Origin: Prevotella sp. P5-50
GTDB lineage: Bacteria; Bacteroidota; Bacteroidia; Bacteroidales; Bacteroidaceae
DNA: 64,000 bases
Direction: 5' to 3'
Assembly: GCF_002251295.1 (NCBI RefSeq)
Contig: NZ_NPJA01000013.1
Location: 124,001-188,000 of the forward strand
Part shown: piece by piece, positions 16,383-24,924 of the stretch
Layout: each line of letters starts with the position of its first letter
Position numbering within the stretch: the first letter of the stretch is position 1
Program-made: the position numbers and the translations under genes
Notes under the pieces: generated by a model
The model's database searches: none
What the model was told of the DNA's origin: nothing
The model's input: only the letters and a program-made list of their open reading frames with translations

Positions 16383-18221
16383 ATGAAAAGACTCGTTTTT
16401 CTCGCCGTCACAGCGTTGGCAAGTATTCCCTTGTCTGCTCAAGTCGTCACTGACGATTTTGACAAATTCATCCAAGAAGAGAATGCCTCGTTCGACAAGT
16501 TCATCGACGATGCCAACAAGGAGTTTATCGAGTTTCTGCGCCACCCATGGAAAAAGGCAGAAGCCAAGAAACCCGTGGAGCGACATACCAAACCCGAACC
16601 TCCGAAACCTGTCATCTACGACGAGCAAAAACATCCTGAAGATACTCCACCAGTGGAACTGACCATCAAGGATATTCTCAATCAGACCACCATCGAGGGA
16701 CAGCAACGTCCTACGGTAGAGGTGAAGAATGTGGATCAGTTGACCTTCGACAAGCCGACACCCAAAGCGCAACCACAACCCAAGCCAACTCCAAAACCTA
16801 CTGTGATCGTGGCTAAGCAAAATACACCCACGATCATTGGAGGTAATACACCAAAAGCAGGACCTGCGAAGCCACAGGCTATACCAGTTAAGCCACAACC
16901 TGTGGCACCAAAAGCAGAACCGACAACACCTGCAAAGCCACAGGCAACACCAGATAAGCCACAACCCGTGGCACCTAAAGCAGAACCGACGACACCGGCG
17001 AAACCACAGGCGACACCAGTCAAGCCGCAACCCGTAGCACCTAAAGCAGAACCGACAACACCTGCGAAACCACAGGCGACACCGGTTAAGCCGCAACCCA
17101 AGCCAAAAGCCAAACCCGCTATGCAGAGTTCGTTGCAAAAGGAATTCTACCCCAGTGTAGCCATCAACTATTGCAACACCAAACTCTATATTGACGCATC
17201 GATGAAAGGCGTTATCAATATCACCAGCAGTCAGGAATGTGCCGTTGCCGACGGTTACGAAGCATTATGCCGTTCCAACTACAAGCCCCTTATTGCCAAC
17301 TGCCAGCAGGCACAGAAAGACTTCCGCCTCAACGACTGGGGAGTATTCCTCTTTGTGAAAACCGCAGCCGAAGCCTTATGCAACGATGAAAACAGCTGTA
17401 TTGTCATGCAACAGTTCTTGCTCAACGAACTGGGTTACCGTGCGAAGATGGCACGTCGTGGCGATCGCAACCAGTTGTTATTGTTTGTTGCCACCGACTG
17501 CATGGTCTATGGTCACCCCTATTTCACCAAAGAAGGATTGAACTATTATAACATCAACGGCACGGAGGCCTGCACATTCTATATGTGTAATCAGGATTCG
17601 AAGAAAGCCAAGACTCCCGTTGCCATGCGCCTCAACAATGTTCCAGCCCTCAACAGCGGCGTGGTCAGTAGGCAGCGCACCAACAAAGCCGGCAATGTCA
17701 GTGTCAGCGTTAATGTTTCCAAATCGTTGATGGACTTCTATGCCTCCATGCCCCAATGCGACTATGGCGTCTATGCCAAGGCACCCGTAGCAGGCAGTTT
17801 AGCCCAAGAGGTGCTCGGCACATTACGTCCCCTTGTACAGGGAAAGAGTGAAGTTGATGCTGCCAATCTGCTATTGAACTTTGTGCAGACCGGTTTCAAA
17901 TATGCTACGGATGAAGAACAGTTTGGTTTTGAGAAACCCTTTTTCGTTGAAGAACTGTTCTATTATCCTGCCTGCGACTGCGAAGACCGTTCAGTACTCT
18001 TCGGTTGGTTGGTTCGCGAACTGCTTGGCCTTGATGTCGTTTACCTCGACTATCCCAACCATATCGCCACCGCCGTACAGTTTAAAGGCGATGTGAAAGG
18101 CGATTTTCTGACCGTCGATGGCAAGCGTTACACCGTATGCGACCCCACCTATATTGGAGCTTCCATCGGTATGACCATGCCCAATCTGCGTTCAGCAGGC
18201 GTTTCCATTCTTCGCTATTAA
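16383..18221 (+). CDS. Exported transglutaminase-like protein with proline-rich tandem repeats
   Basis: The 612-residue protein starts with a signal peptide (cleavage after PLSAQ). Residues about 45-240 are proline/lysine/glutamine-rich and include 3.5 copies of a 22-residue repeat (KPQATPVKPQPVAPKAEPTT plus two). Residues about 240-440 form a globular domain of unknown family. The last 150 residues match the transglutaminase/cysteine-protease fold: Cys533 in CDCEDRSVLF, His560 in PNHIATAVQF and Asp587 in VCDPTY form the Cys-His-Asp triad. Possible activities are amide-bond hydrolysis or protein or peptidoglycan cross-linking. The start at 16383 was chosen because the signal peptide begins there; an upstream in-frame ATG lies in the terminator stem. 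It follows five exported proteins on the same strand. Confidence 0.75.
   Translation: MKRLVFLAVTALASIPLSAQVVTDDFDKFIQEENASFDKFIDDANKEFIEFLRHPWKKAEAKKPVERHTKPEPPKPVIYDEQKHPEDTPPVELTIKDILNQTTIEGQQRPTVEVKNVDQLTFDKPTPKAQPQPKPTPKPTVIVAKQNTPTIIGGNTPKAGPAKPQAIPVKPQPVAPKAEPTTPAKPQATPDKPQPVAPKAEPTTPAKPQATPVKPQPVAPKAEPTTPAKPQATPVKPQPKPKAKPAMQSSLQKEFYPSVAINYCNTKLYIDASMKGVINITSSQECAVADGYEALCRSNYKPLIANCQQAQKDFRLNDWGVFLFVKTAAEALCNDENSCIVMQQFLLNELGYRAKMARRGDRNQLLLFVATDCMVYGHPYFTKEGLNYYNINGTEACTFYMCNQDSKKAKTPVAMRLNNVPALNSGVVSRQRTNKAGNVSVSVNVSKSLMDFYASMPQCDYGVYAKAPVAGSLAQEVLGTLRPLVQGKSEVDAANLLLNFVQTGFKYATDEEQFGFEKPFFVEELFYYPACDCEDRSVLFGWLVRELLGLDVVYLDYPNHIATAVQFKGDVKGDFLTVDGKRYTVCDPTYIGASIGMTMPNLRSAGVSILRY
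16869..17099 (+). repeat. 66-bp in-frame tandem repeat encoding the proline-rich linker
   Basis: Three and a half copies begin at 16869, 16935, 17001 and 17067. They differ by scattered, mainly synonymous changes. Each encodes 22 residues of Pro/Lys/Gln/Ala. Copy number is likely to vary between strains, changing the length of the tether. Confidence 0.9.
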
Positions 18222-18257
18222 CCCTCCTGTCCGAGTTGGGGATTAGCCATCACCTGT

Positions 18258-18303
18258 AACAATAATGACCGACATGGTACGATGTCGGTCATTATTGTTT
18301 TCA
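18258..18303 (+). terminator. 18-bp perfect-stem terminator
   Basis: AACAATAATGACCGACAT (18258-18275) pairs exactly with its reverse complement at 18282-18299 across a six-base loop, and TTTTC follows. It ends the exported-protein cluster and could also act on the minus strand. Confidence 0.92.
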
Positions 18304-18348
18304 AGGGTTATTGTGCCTTGCAAGATTCTTATACTAAAAATCTCCGCA

Positions 18349-18960
18349 TCAGTTTACAGGATTCAGCGGTGTCATGTGGTAGCCCATGGCAGAGAGTTGC
18401 ATGGCCATTCCCATGAGATAGAGTTGGTGGAGACATTGTGTATAGGCCTGAAAAGCCTCTTTGGTGCCAGGCTGTATATGTTCGTGACGCAACATATTAT
18501 CGGTGCGCGAGGCACACTCCGCCACGATGTCCTGTGTTTTTCTGCGTCCATTCTCATCGAGTCTGAGCACATCCTCCATGATATGATCATCCATCGCATC
18601 GTAGCCACGCGCATCGCGCAACAGTTCGTAAAGCTGTGGATCAGCATTATAGCGCATCCAGTCTTTGTCCCACATGTATGCGATAGCCATGCCGATAAAC
18701 ATCATCCATCCCAGCGAAACGGTAGGATAGGCAGCAAACTCCCTGATGCCATCAGGGAGATAAGCCTCTATCAGTTGTTTCCATCGTCCTTCTACATCAG
18801 GACATTCAGGCAGACGCTCATCCACCACTTTCATTCCCAGCAGATAACGGTGCAGGTCATCGTGCAACCGCTGTTCAAAAGTTTTTTCCATATCTTGTCT
18901 ATTAGTATTCATACGTTGGCGGACAATGGTTGCATCGCCTGGCGACAGTACCTTGTCCAT
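18349..18960 (-). CDS. Conserved Bacteroidales protein of unknown function
   Basis: The 203-residue protein carries strings I associate with a conserved, uncharacterised Bacteroidales family: DDLHRYLLGMKVVDERLPECP, AYLPDGIREFAAYPTVSLGWMMFIGMA, then RGYDAMDDHI. It is largely helical with one weakly hydrophobic segment (about residues 82-93) and no signal peptide. An alternative ATG sixteen codons later (MNTNRQDMEK, at 18912) is equally plausible, since the conserved block starts just after it. It is isolated: the exported cluster converges on it from one side, and a minus-strand operon ends upstream of it. No function is proposed. Confidence 0.75.
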   Translation of the reverse strand: MDKVLSPGDATIVRQRMNTNRQDMEKTFEQRLHDDLHRYLLGMKVVDERLPECPDVEGRWKQLIEAYLPDGIREFAAYPTVSLGWMMFIGMAIAYMWDKDWMRYNADPQLYELLRDARGYDAMDDHIMEDVLRLDENGRRKTQDIVAECASRTDNMLRHEHIQPGTKEAFQAYTQCLHQLYLMGMAMQLSAMGYHMTPLNPVN

Positions 18961-18984
18961 ACTTAATCATCATCATTCAATCTA

Positions 18985-18992
18985 CAAAGATA
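18985..18992 (-). promoter_or_regulatory. -7 box (TATCTTTG) of the conserved hypothetical gene
   Basis: TATCTTTG on the minus strand matches TAnnTTTG and lies 24 bases before the upstream start codon. No good -33 TTTG is seen at the usual distance. Confidence 0.55.
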
Positions 18993-19027
18993 CAACATTT
19001 CATTGGTTTTCCTATCGTTTTTCAGAT

Positions 19028-19058
19028 AAAAAAGCTCCCATGTCATCCGACATGGGAG
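19028..19058 (-). terminator. Terminator of the ECF/outer-membrane operon
   Basis: CTCCCATGTC (19035-19044) and GACATGGGAG (19049-19058) form a perfect 10-bp stem with a four-base loop. On the minus strand the stem is followed by a run of six T, downstream of the outer-membrane barrel gene. Confidence 0.88.
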
Positions 19059-19170
19059 TAGAAAAAGGATGCATTCCGCAAATCTTCACAGACATAGCAT
19101 GGAAGCATCATATTGTTTGAGAGTGTTTATTCATAATCAGTCATCAGGGTAATTGAGCGTGTTTATGCTA

Positions 19171-21351
19171 TTATTTGCGCCCCATCAAATCGTCGTTGCT
19201 CACTTGTTTGGCAGTCTTCTTGACCGATGCTTTCAGACTTCCGAAGCGATAAGACACTCCAAACTGCAGATTCCAGTTAGGACCATCAACACGCTGACTG
19301 CCGATGTAGTCACCTTTCACGTAATGGGTTTTGATATCATTGCGATAACTGCAACGCACAAAGGTGGTGAGTCGATCTTCTTTAAGGAAGGAGCGACGGA
19401 GCGACACGGAGAAGTTCTGCCATGCACAGTCATAACTGTAAAGCGTTGTCGGAGTGCCATAATCGAAATATGCAGACAGGGTCAAAGCCAGTTTGGCAGG
19501 CAGTTCCTGTGTCAGTTGATTATAGGAATCGAAGTTCCATCTATGCATGGCAAGTCCAAGTGAAGTATTGGCTTTGTCCACCCAAGTGACGGTGCTATTG
19601 CTCACGAGTTTAGTGGTTGGAGTAATCTGCCACTGGATATAAGGCACGACCTGGAAGTAGTTAACCTTACCACTATTGTCGTAACTCGACATGAAGCGAT
19701 TGTCTTCCACCCATTTCACTGCGGCAATAGCATCATCGCAGAGGCTGAATGAAGCATTGAGACCGATGGTCAGTTTAGTGGTCATGAGGTTGTATCCCAA
19801 CGTGAAATTATTAGCTTTCGACGTGCCCAAATGCGGATTTCCGTAGCTGACGGAAATTGGTGTTTCGTTATGATACGGGTTCAGATAACTGATGCCCGGT
19901 CTTGACAATCGCATGGTGTAAGCGAGTTTCAGCGAGTTTTGATCATTGATGCGCCATGTCGTGCGAATAGACGGAACGATATCGTTGAAACGTCTGCTAA
20001 AATCATCTTGTGAACCGTCTGGCCATGATTCCTTCATGCGTGACGTCTCGTAGCGCAGTCCGGTAGCAAGGGTAAATCCACCGAGACGATATTTATATTC
20101 AGCATAGGTAGCCCCCACATCGGTCTTATGGTCAAACTTAGTAGCTGGCGAGCGTAGGAGTTCGCTGTTGAGGTATTCCCTCCTGAGGTTATCACTATTA
20201 TTGAATCGCATCACATACTTACCACCCACATCTAATGAATGATGCTTGCCAAACGGACGTTCATAGTCAATCTGCAGGGTATGTTCGCTGAAGGTAGTAT
20301 GATTGTCAAAAGACTGGCTGTCATATTCCCCATAGTTCAAACACTGTGACAGGTCTAAGCTTCCGTCACTATGAGAACGGGTGGTAGAAAACAGATAGTC
20401 GATGGCAAGGAGTTCGCCCTTTCTGCTGAAATTATGCTGATAGGACAGTTGCAAGTCGATATCGAAATAGCGCGCCAACACATCTCTACTATCCATCTGC
20501 ATGCTATATATTGGATTTCCAGCAGCATCGGTCAGTCGGGTGTTTTTTATTGCATCATCTTTCACCCGATAGGCAAATCCACTTGCCGCCAGAGTCAAGA
20601 GGTTGCAGGAGTCGAGTTCCAGACTGGCATCCATGCCATACCACATGTTTCTTCCCGGATTGTATGTTCTCCGTTCATCGTGGTACCGGTTGTTGGTGTC
20701 GGTATAGACATAGTCGGTTGTTTCTGTCTGATGCCATTTCTGAAATGCCATACCGAAATACGGCGCGATGGTGAGTTTGCCCGTCTGTGCTGTAAGAAAG
20801 AGATTGCCATTGTATGGATTGCCACTATCTCCAAATGTCCCGTTCGAACTGACAGTACCCGTCAGTCCTTTCATCTGGCTCTGTCGGTCCATCACGATAT
20901 TGAGGATGCCCACCAGTCCTTCCGCATCATATTTAGCTCCAGGTTCGGTGATGACCTCGATGCGTTTCACCATACTTGCCGGCAGTCCTTTGAAAAGTTC
21001 CTTGGCATTGTTGGTAAAAGACTGGTCAGGTCTGCCATTCTTGAATATTTTGAAATCACTCGAACCCTTGACCTTGATCGTACCATCAGCATCGACGGTA
21101 ACAAACGGCACTTTCTTAAGCATCTCTATCAGCGGATTGGTCTTTGCCTCAGGGTCGGAAGCCACATCAAAGCTGACACGGTCGTCTTTAGTCTTCACCA
21201 TTTGTCGCTGTGCCTTAACGGTCAGTTCGCCCAAACCCACATTTTTATAGACATCAGTAGTGTCGGTGGCTACTGCAGCAGAGTCGCTCTGCGCCTTCGC
21301 TACAGGGCATAGGAGTAGCAGTATGGCTGCCCATACATATCTTTTCATCAT
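19171..21351 (-). CDS. TonB-receptor-like outer-membrane beta-barrel protein
   Basis: The 726-residue protein has a signal peptide (MMKRYVWAAILLLLCPVAKAQ). There is no carboxypeptidase-like domain; a plug domain occupies about residues 45-160 (GELTVKAQRQMVKTKDDRVS, EMLKKVPFVTVDADGTIKVKG, then RIEVITEPGAKYDAEGLVGILNIV). The remaining 560 residues form a large barrel of alternating aromatic strands, as in the OMP_b-brl_3 family of Bacteroidetes. Its ligand is unknown. It is the last gene of a minus-strand operon that includes an ECF sigma factor and an anti-sigma-like protein; this placement resembles signalling-linked receptors, though the signalling extension expected of a sigma-regulator transducer is absent. 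It lies 25 bases after the preceding exported protein gene. Confidence 0.85.
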   Translation of the reverse strand: MMKRYVWAAILLLLCPVAKAQSDSAAVATDTTDVYKNVGLGELTVKAQRQMVKTKDDRVSFDVASDPEAKTNPLIEMLKKVPFVTVDADGTIKVKGSSDFKIFKNGRPDQSFTNNAKELFKGLPASMVKRIEVITEPGAKYDAEGLVGILNIVMDRQSQMKGLTGTVSSNGTFGDSGNPYNGNLFLTAQTGKLTIAPYFGMAFQKWHQTETTDYVYTDTNNRYHDERRTYNPGRNMWYGMDASLELDSCNLLTLAASGFAYRVKDDAIKNTRLTDAAGNPIYSMQMDSRDVLARYFDIDLQLSYQHNFSRKGELLAIDYLFSTTRSHSDGSLDLSQCLNYGEYDSQSFDNHTTFSEHTLQIDYERPFGKHHSLDVGGKYVMRFNNSDNLRREYLNSELLRSPATKFDHKTDVGATYAEYKYRLGGFTLATGLRYETSRMKESWPDGSQDDFSRRFNDIVPSIRTTWRINDQNSLKLAYTMRLSRPGISYLNPYHNETPISVSYGNPHLGTSKANNFTLGYNLMTTKLTIGLNASFSLCDDAIAAVKWVEDNRFMSSYDNSGKVNYFQVVPYIQWQITPTTKLVSNSTVTWVDKANTSLGLAMHRWNFDSYNQLTQELPAKLALTLSAYFDYGTPTTLYSYDCAWQNFSVSLRRSFLKEDRLTTFVRCSYRNDIKTHYVKGDYIGSQRVDGPNWNLQFGVSYRFGSLKASVKKTAKQVSNDDLMGRK

Positions 21352-21376
21352 TGTTTTGTGTTTATGTTGTGTATGT

Positions 21377-22351
21377 TTATTTCTTTCCGAGATAATCTAT
21401 GGCTTGTTTGAGCATTCCCTCAAGATAGATATCTCCGCGAACGGTTTTGTTCATGATATTAGTCATATCCAAAATAGTATTCTTACATGTTGTCCGTTCG
21501 CCATAGGTCAAGAGACTGCTGTGATCTTTACACAGTGCCACTATCTTAGTAGCGAGCCCCACCTGCAGCATTTTCTGGCTAGGGTCTTTGATGGCATCGA
21601 GGAAAGCCACTCTGAGTAGTCCGAACTGAGTCATAAACTGCACATCATTGGTGACCTTCGACGGTTTAGCAGTCACATCATCTACCGACAGATCGTCAGC
21701 TGTTTTGCTGTCGTCTGACACACTAACCTGTTGCAGGGTTTTATTGCCCTGTTCGTCATAGCGCTCGATGATGAGCGTATTGCCAGAAAGAGTGCTACGT
21801 ATGCGATTTCCCTTGGCGAGACTCGACAGGCTGTTCATCGTTACGCTTTTAGCAGCTTCTGGAGTCATACCATAGATATGATAGTAGTAGCAGTGGAAAT
21901 CCATTCCTTCCTTAAACCACACGAAGGCATAGGCATGGCGGCGAGTAGAGTCAGACGGTTCCTTGAAAAAGGTAGAATAGTAATAATGCGACTTATTACT
22001 TCCCAATGTCACCCCATACTCATTGTTTGGCCCATACACCACTTTCTTGGTGTTGAGTGTGTTCATCTTTGCTTCAGGTTTTCTTATAAAAAAGGAATAA
22101 GCACGGTCCTGATCCTTTAACATGGCTTGTTCCATTTGTTTAATGAGGTTTTTATTGCTCTCCGGTATTTTAAACTCCGTAAACTTACAGTAAGTGGTTG
22201 GCGAGTCGGTTCGATCCTGATAATCGGAACGCGACAACAGTTCAACCGTCGAGTTTCCAATAACCTTTTGATAGGTATTCTGGATTGTTTCCTGTGCCGA
22301 GGCACTTACAGTTGCCCACATGGCAACCATGGTAAGTATTATTTGTTTCAT
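21377..22351 (-). CDS. Exported protein of unknown function in the ECF operon
   Basis: The 324-residue protein has a signal peptide (MKQIILTMVAMWATVSASAQ). The body is mixed alpha/beta with a conserved-looking YSFFIRKPEAKMNT, an aromatic VWFKEGMDFHCYYYHIYG strand and a helical C-terminus (residues 240-324). I recognise no domain. It lies between the anti-sigma-like gene (18 bases) and the barrel gene (25 bases), so it is probably co-expressed with them and located in the periplasm. Confidence 0.6.
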   Translation of the reverse strand: MKQIILTMVAMWATVSASAQETIQNTYQKVIGNSTVELLSRSDYQDRTDSPTTYCKFTEFKIPESNKNLIKQMEQAMLKDQDRAYSFFIRKPEAKMNTLNTKKVVYGPNNEYGVTLGSNKSHYYYSTFFKEPSDSTRRHAYAFVWFKEGMDFHCYYYHIYGMTPEAAKSVTMNSLSSLAKGNRIRSTLSGNTLIIERYDEQGNKTLQQVSVSDDSKTADDLSVDDVTAKPSKVTNDVQFMTQFGLLRVAFLDAIKDPSQKMLQVGLATKIVALCKDHSSLLTYGERTTCKNTILDMTNIMNKTVRGDIYLEGMLKQAIDYLGKK

Positions 22352-22369
22352 TGTTGTATAGTTATTTGC

Positions 22370-23065
22370 TCATTGTTCTACATATTCTTCCTCTTCGGCA
22401 TCAAGGGCATCCATAGCCTGGAGGTATTGCATCTTACTATCGTTGAGTTCAACCATCTGTTGCAGTTGCATGGCTTGGAGCAAGAGTTCTGCCTGTGCCA
22501 CGGCTTCATCGAGGTCAGCCTGACTGATGGCCTTGTCCACCGTCTTGGTATTTCCAGTCTCAGCCAGATATTCTTTAGGAGGCGGTGGAACGCTGTGTAG
22601 TCGACGTATCTTCCGCTTAGTAGTTTTGGCGGGCGGTGTGATACTGTCTAATGGTATCTGACGTCGATCCACTGCCACGGTATCGGTTTCAACGGGAGTG
22701 ATGGCCGGTTGACTTTGTGCTATCGGCTGCGGTTGGTCGGTAGTATGATTCCAGAGTGTCAGTGCGCCAACCAGCAACACAGCCACCGAGGCAGCCGCCG
22801 CCATCCAGCGCAGTGGCAAGATGCGATGTTTCTTCTCAGGAGCGTCTGTTTCTACAGGACGAATGGTTGCCGTATGTTCTTCCATTCCGTTTTCAAACAT
22901 GCGGAACATCTCGCAATAGGCCTGCCAATCGTCGTTCGAGATTCCTTCGGGACGGTCGGCATCTGTTGCTTGACGGAAGAAGTCAGCCAGTTGTGTTTCC
23001 TGTTCAACTGTCGTTTGTCCATCCATGAAGCTTTCGAGCAGATTGATGAGTTGTTGGTTTGTCAT
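22370..23065 (-). CDS. Anti-sigma-like single-pass membrane protein
   Basis: The 231-residue protein has a helical cytoplasmic head of about 85 residues (LLESFMDGQTTVEQETQLADFF, the zinc-finger-free head common in Bacteroidetes anti-sigma proteins), one membrane segment (about 87-105, WMAAAASVAVLLVGALTLW) and a periplasmic tail with a helical end rich in Q and E. The start overlaps the sigma-factor stop in an ATGA arrangement, implying translational coupling at matched levels. This fits an anti-sigma factor that holds the ECF sigma until an envelope signal arrives. Binding has not been shown; the call rests on topology and context. Confidence 0.7.
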   Translation of the reverse strand: MTNQQLINLLESFMDGQTTVEQETQLADFFRQATDADRPEGISNDDWQAYCEMFRMFENGMEEHTATIRPVETDAPEKKHRILPLRWMAAAASVAVLLVGALTLWNHTTDQPQPIAQSQPAITPVETDTVAVDRRQIPLDSITPPAKTTKRKIRRLHSVPPPPKEYLAETGNTKTVDKAISQADLDEAVAQAELLLQAMQLQQMVELNDSKMQYLQAMDALDAEEEEYVEQ

Positions 23066-23574
23066 TGTCGGTTCCTTTCTTTGATATCATTAAACAGTTT
23101 TCGGCGTGCTGCCGATAGCATGGTTGCCACAGATGCTTCGCCTATTCCCAGTAGTGCTGCAATCTCAGCGTTGGTGCGTCGTTCAGTCTGTCTGAGTCTC
23201 AACACCTGCATTTCTCTGGGTGGCAGTTGTTCGATGCGTTGTCGCAGCCATTGTTCGCTTTCCTCCCATTCCATCTTCCAGTCAGGTGTATCGGTGGTGG
23301 GAATATCGAGAGGAATGACTCTTGTCCCACTGTCTATACTGACCGATGGTCGCCGTCGTCGTTGGTGGTCAATGGCAGTATGTCGAGCCACGACAACAGC
23401 CAGTCTGACGGCATGTGTTTCGTCGTGTAGCGTATCATGCACAGCCCATAGCCTAAGCATTGTTTCGCTCGCCACATCGTCGGCATCATCGCTATCGTTC
23501 AGCATGCGCGATGCCGTTTGCCAGGCCTTCATGCGCAATTGTTTTGCCGTATGTTCAAACTGCTGTTGGTTCAC
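23062..23574 (-). CDS. ECF-type RNA polymerase sigma factor
   Basis: The 170-residue sigma-70 family protein shows region 2 (SRMLNDSDDADDVASETMLRLW) and region 4 (LPPREMQVLRLRQTERRTNAEIAALLGIGEASVATMLSAARRKL split here by description) with the normal spacing and no region 3, so it is of ECF type. The start is a GTG (reading MNQQQFEHTAKQ); no in-frame ATG is available upstream. It is coupled to the anti-sigma-like gene by a four-base overlap and lies 35 bases after the GIN-domain gene. It probably controls its own operon and perhaps other envelope genes; no conserved promoter pair for it could be defined by eye. Confidence 0.9.
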   Translation of the reverse strand: MNQQQFEHTAKQLRMKAWQTASRMLNDSDDADDVASETMLRLWAVHDTLHDETHAVRLAVVVARHTAIDHQRRRRPSVSIDSGTRVIPLDIPTTDTPDWKMEWEESEQWLRQRIEQLPPREMQVLRLRQTERRTNAEIAALLGIGEASVATMLSAARRKLFNDIKERNRQ

Positions 23575-23609
23575 CTTCAGTATCCTTCCTTGTCTTATGC
23601 CGTATAGTT

Positions 23610-24410
23610 TTAAGGATTTGCCACGATGCCGTTCACCGTATCATTGCCTTGGCTTCTTCCTGTTCTGTCAATCACATACGCCTGTTTTCCGTCATATCTT
23701 GTGGCATTGCTGAGATTGGTATATTTCAGTTTCTTGTCACTAACACATCCTGATCCCATGACCGATTTACTATAGTTAGCAGTTCTTCCCGATACACTAA
23801 CGTCTCCTGATCCTGCCACTACGCAATTCAGTTTATCACTGCAATCCACTTGTGCCTTGACCATACCACTTCCACTCACAACGAGAGAAGCATTGACAGC
23901 TTGCAGCTCATCAACACTTATGCAACCTGACCCTGCTACATTGCATGTGGCAGTTCCTACGCTGGCATTTTTCACATGTATGGATCCAGACCCTGTCACA
24001 TTCATAGTCAGCATGGATGTTTGAACTTTATACTTATCGACTTCAACCTCTGCGCTGCCTGTCACATTGATCACATTGATTGCAGGCGAAGTGACATAGA
24101 TGGTAACCGAACCGTTGTTTGATCCATTGCCCATATAATAAATGCCGCCAATCTTGGTGGTCTTGTAACCGATATTGAGGTGCTTATCTGTTTGTTTGAT
24201 TTCGAGGCGATCGATTTCTTCTTTGTCACCCTCCAGACGCACACTATGTCCGCTACCTTGGATATAAACCACTTTGGCACTACCAAGGATATTCAGAACA
24301 GTAAAAGGTTGGAGTGGCTTGGTTTCCACAATCTTCGTTCCTGCTGCGACAGTCAATACTGTCAGCAGTAGTGCCAGTGTTGTTGTGATACATCTTTTGT
24401 TCATAGTCAT
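23610..24410 (-). CDS. Exported GIN-domain (DUF2807) beta-helix protein
   Basis: The 266-residue protein has a signal peptide and a repetitive beta structure: repeated V-x-G-S-G motifs (NVTGSAEVEVD, NVTGSGSIHVK, NVAGSGCISVD, VVSGSGMVKA, VVAGSGDVSVS, VMGSGCVSD). This is the GIN/DUF2807 right-handed beta-helix found on Bacteroidetes surface or periplasmic proteins and suspected of a head-to-adhesin-like role. MTMNKRC at 24410 was chosen because the signal peptide begins there; the upstream extension is basic and unlike a leader. It is encoded just ahead of the ECF sigma gene and may share its transcript. The substrate or partner is unknown. Confidence 0.85.
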   Translation of the reverse strand: MTMNKRCITTTLALLLTVLTVAAGTKIVETKPLQPFTVLNILGSAKVVYIQGSGHSVRLEGDKEEIDRLEIKQTDKHLNIGYKTTKIGGIYYMGNGSNNGSVTIYVTSPAINVINVTGSAEVEVDKYKVQTSMLTMNVTGSGSIHVKNASVGTATCNVAGSGCISVDELQAVNASLVVSGSGMVKAQVDCSDKLNCVVAGSGDVSVSGRTANYSKSVMGSGCVSDKKLKYTNLSNATRYDGKQAYVIDRTGRSQGNDTVNGIVANP

Positions 24411-24924
24411 TGTCTTTATTCTGTTTTTGCTGATAACGATTTGGGGCTTTTCCCTGCGTCTTTTATACAAATAACGAGAAAAAACAGCAGACTCAATGAC
24501 AGGCAACGCGATTTAACACTATTTTAACATCATATAAACTTTTGGAATTTAACCTCGCGTTAACGCAAAGAGCCAATCGGAATTTAAGACACTTGCGCAC
24601 AAGAACGAAAAAGCCACGTTGTGTAACACAACACTTTTGGCATGACATTTGTCTTTGGCAAGCATGATTTCGTATGAAAAAGAGGTATGGTAAGCGAAAA
24701 AATGCATTTAAAAACGATAAAAGGTGAGTTTTACAAAAAGATTAAGTAATTTTGCAGGTGCATATAAAATTCGTGATACGATAATATCCCGTGGCATGCT
24801 TCTTCGCTGATGAAAGATGGCACACGATATCGGTCACGCAGTCATACTACTATCACAAATCAAATATCGTGGCATGAGCCAGTCACGGTACATTATAATT
24901 AGAAACAAACAAAAAAGTAAAGTA
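24411..24924. other. Divergent intergenic region with a 15-bp palindrome
   Basis: This region separates the GIN-domain gene from the permease gene. It contains GTTGTGTAACACAAC at 24618-24632 (a 7-bp perfect dyad around one base), A/T-rich stretches, and the -7 box of the permease gene. No repeat-family copy, RNA gene or supported frame was seen. Confidence 0.55.
24747..24754 (+). promoter_or_regulatory. -7 box (TAATTTTG) of the permease-kduI operon
   Basis: The motif matches TAnnTTTG. It lies 170 bases before the chosen ATG, which implies a long 5' leader. The -33 element is not clear. Confidence 0.5.

Noticed and set aside
16377..17138. Antisense frame opposite the proline-rich repeats
   Set aside because: A low-complexity mirror (Trp/Arg/Cys-rich) of the real repeat region.
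24638..24652. Sigma-54-like -24/-12 pattern (TGGCAT ... TTGT)
   Set aside because: The -12 element lacks the GC of the consensus, and a normal TAnnTTTG box lies closer to the gene.
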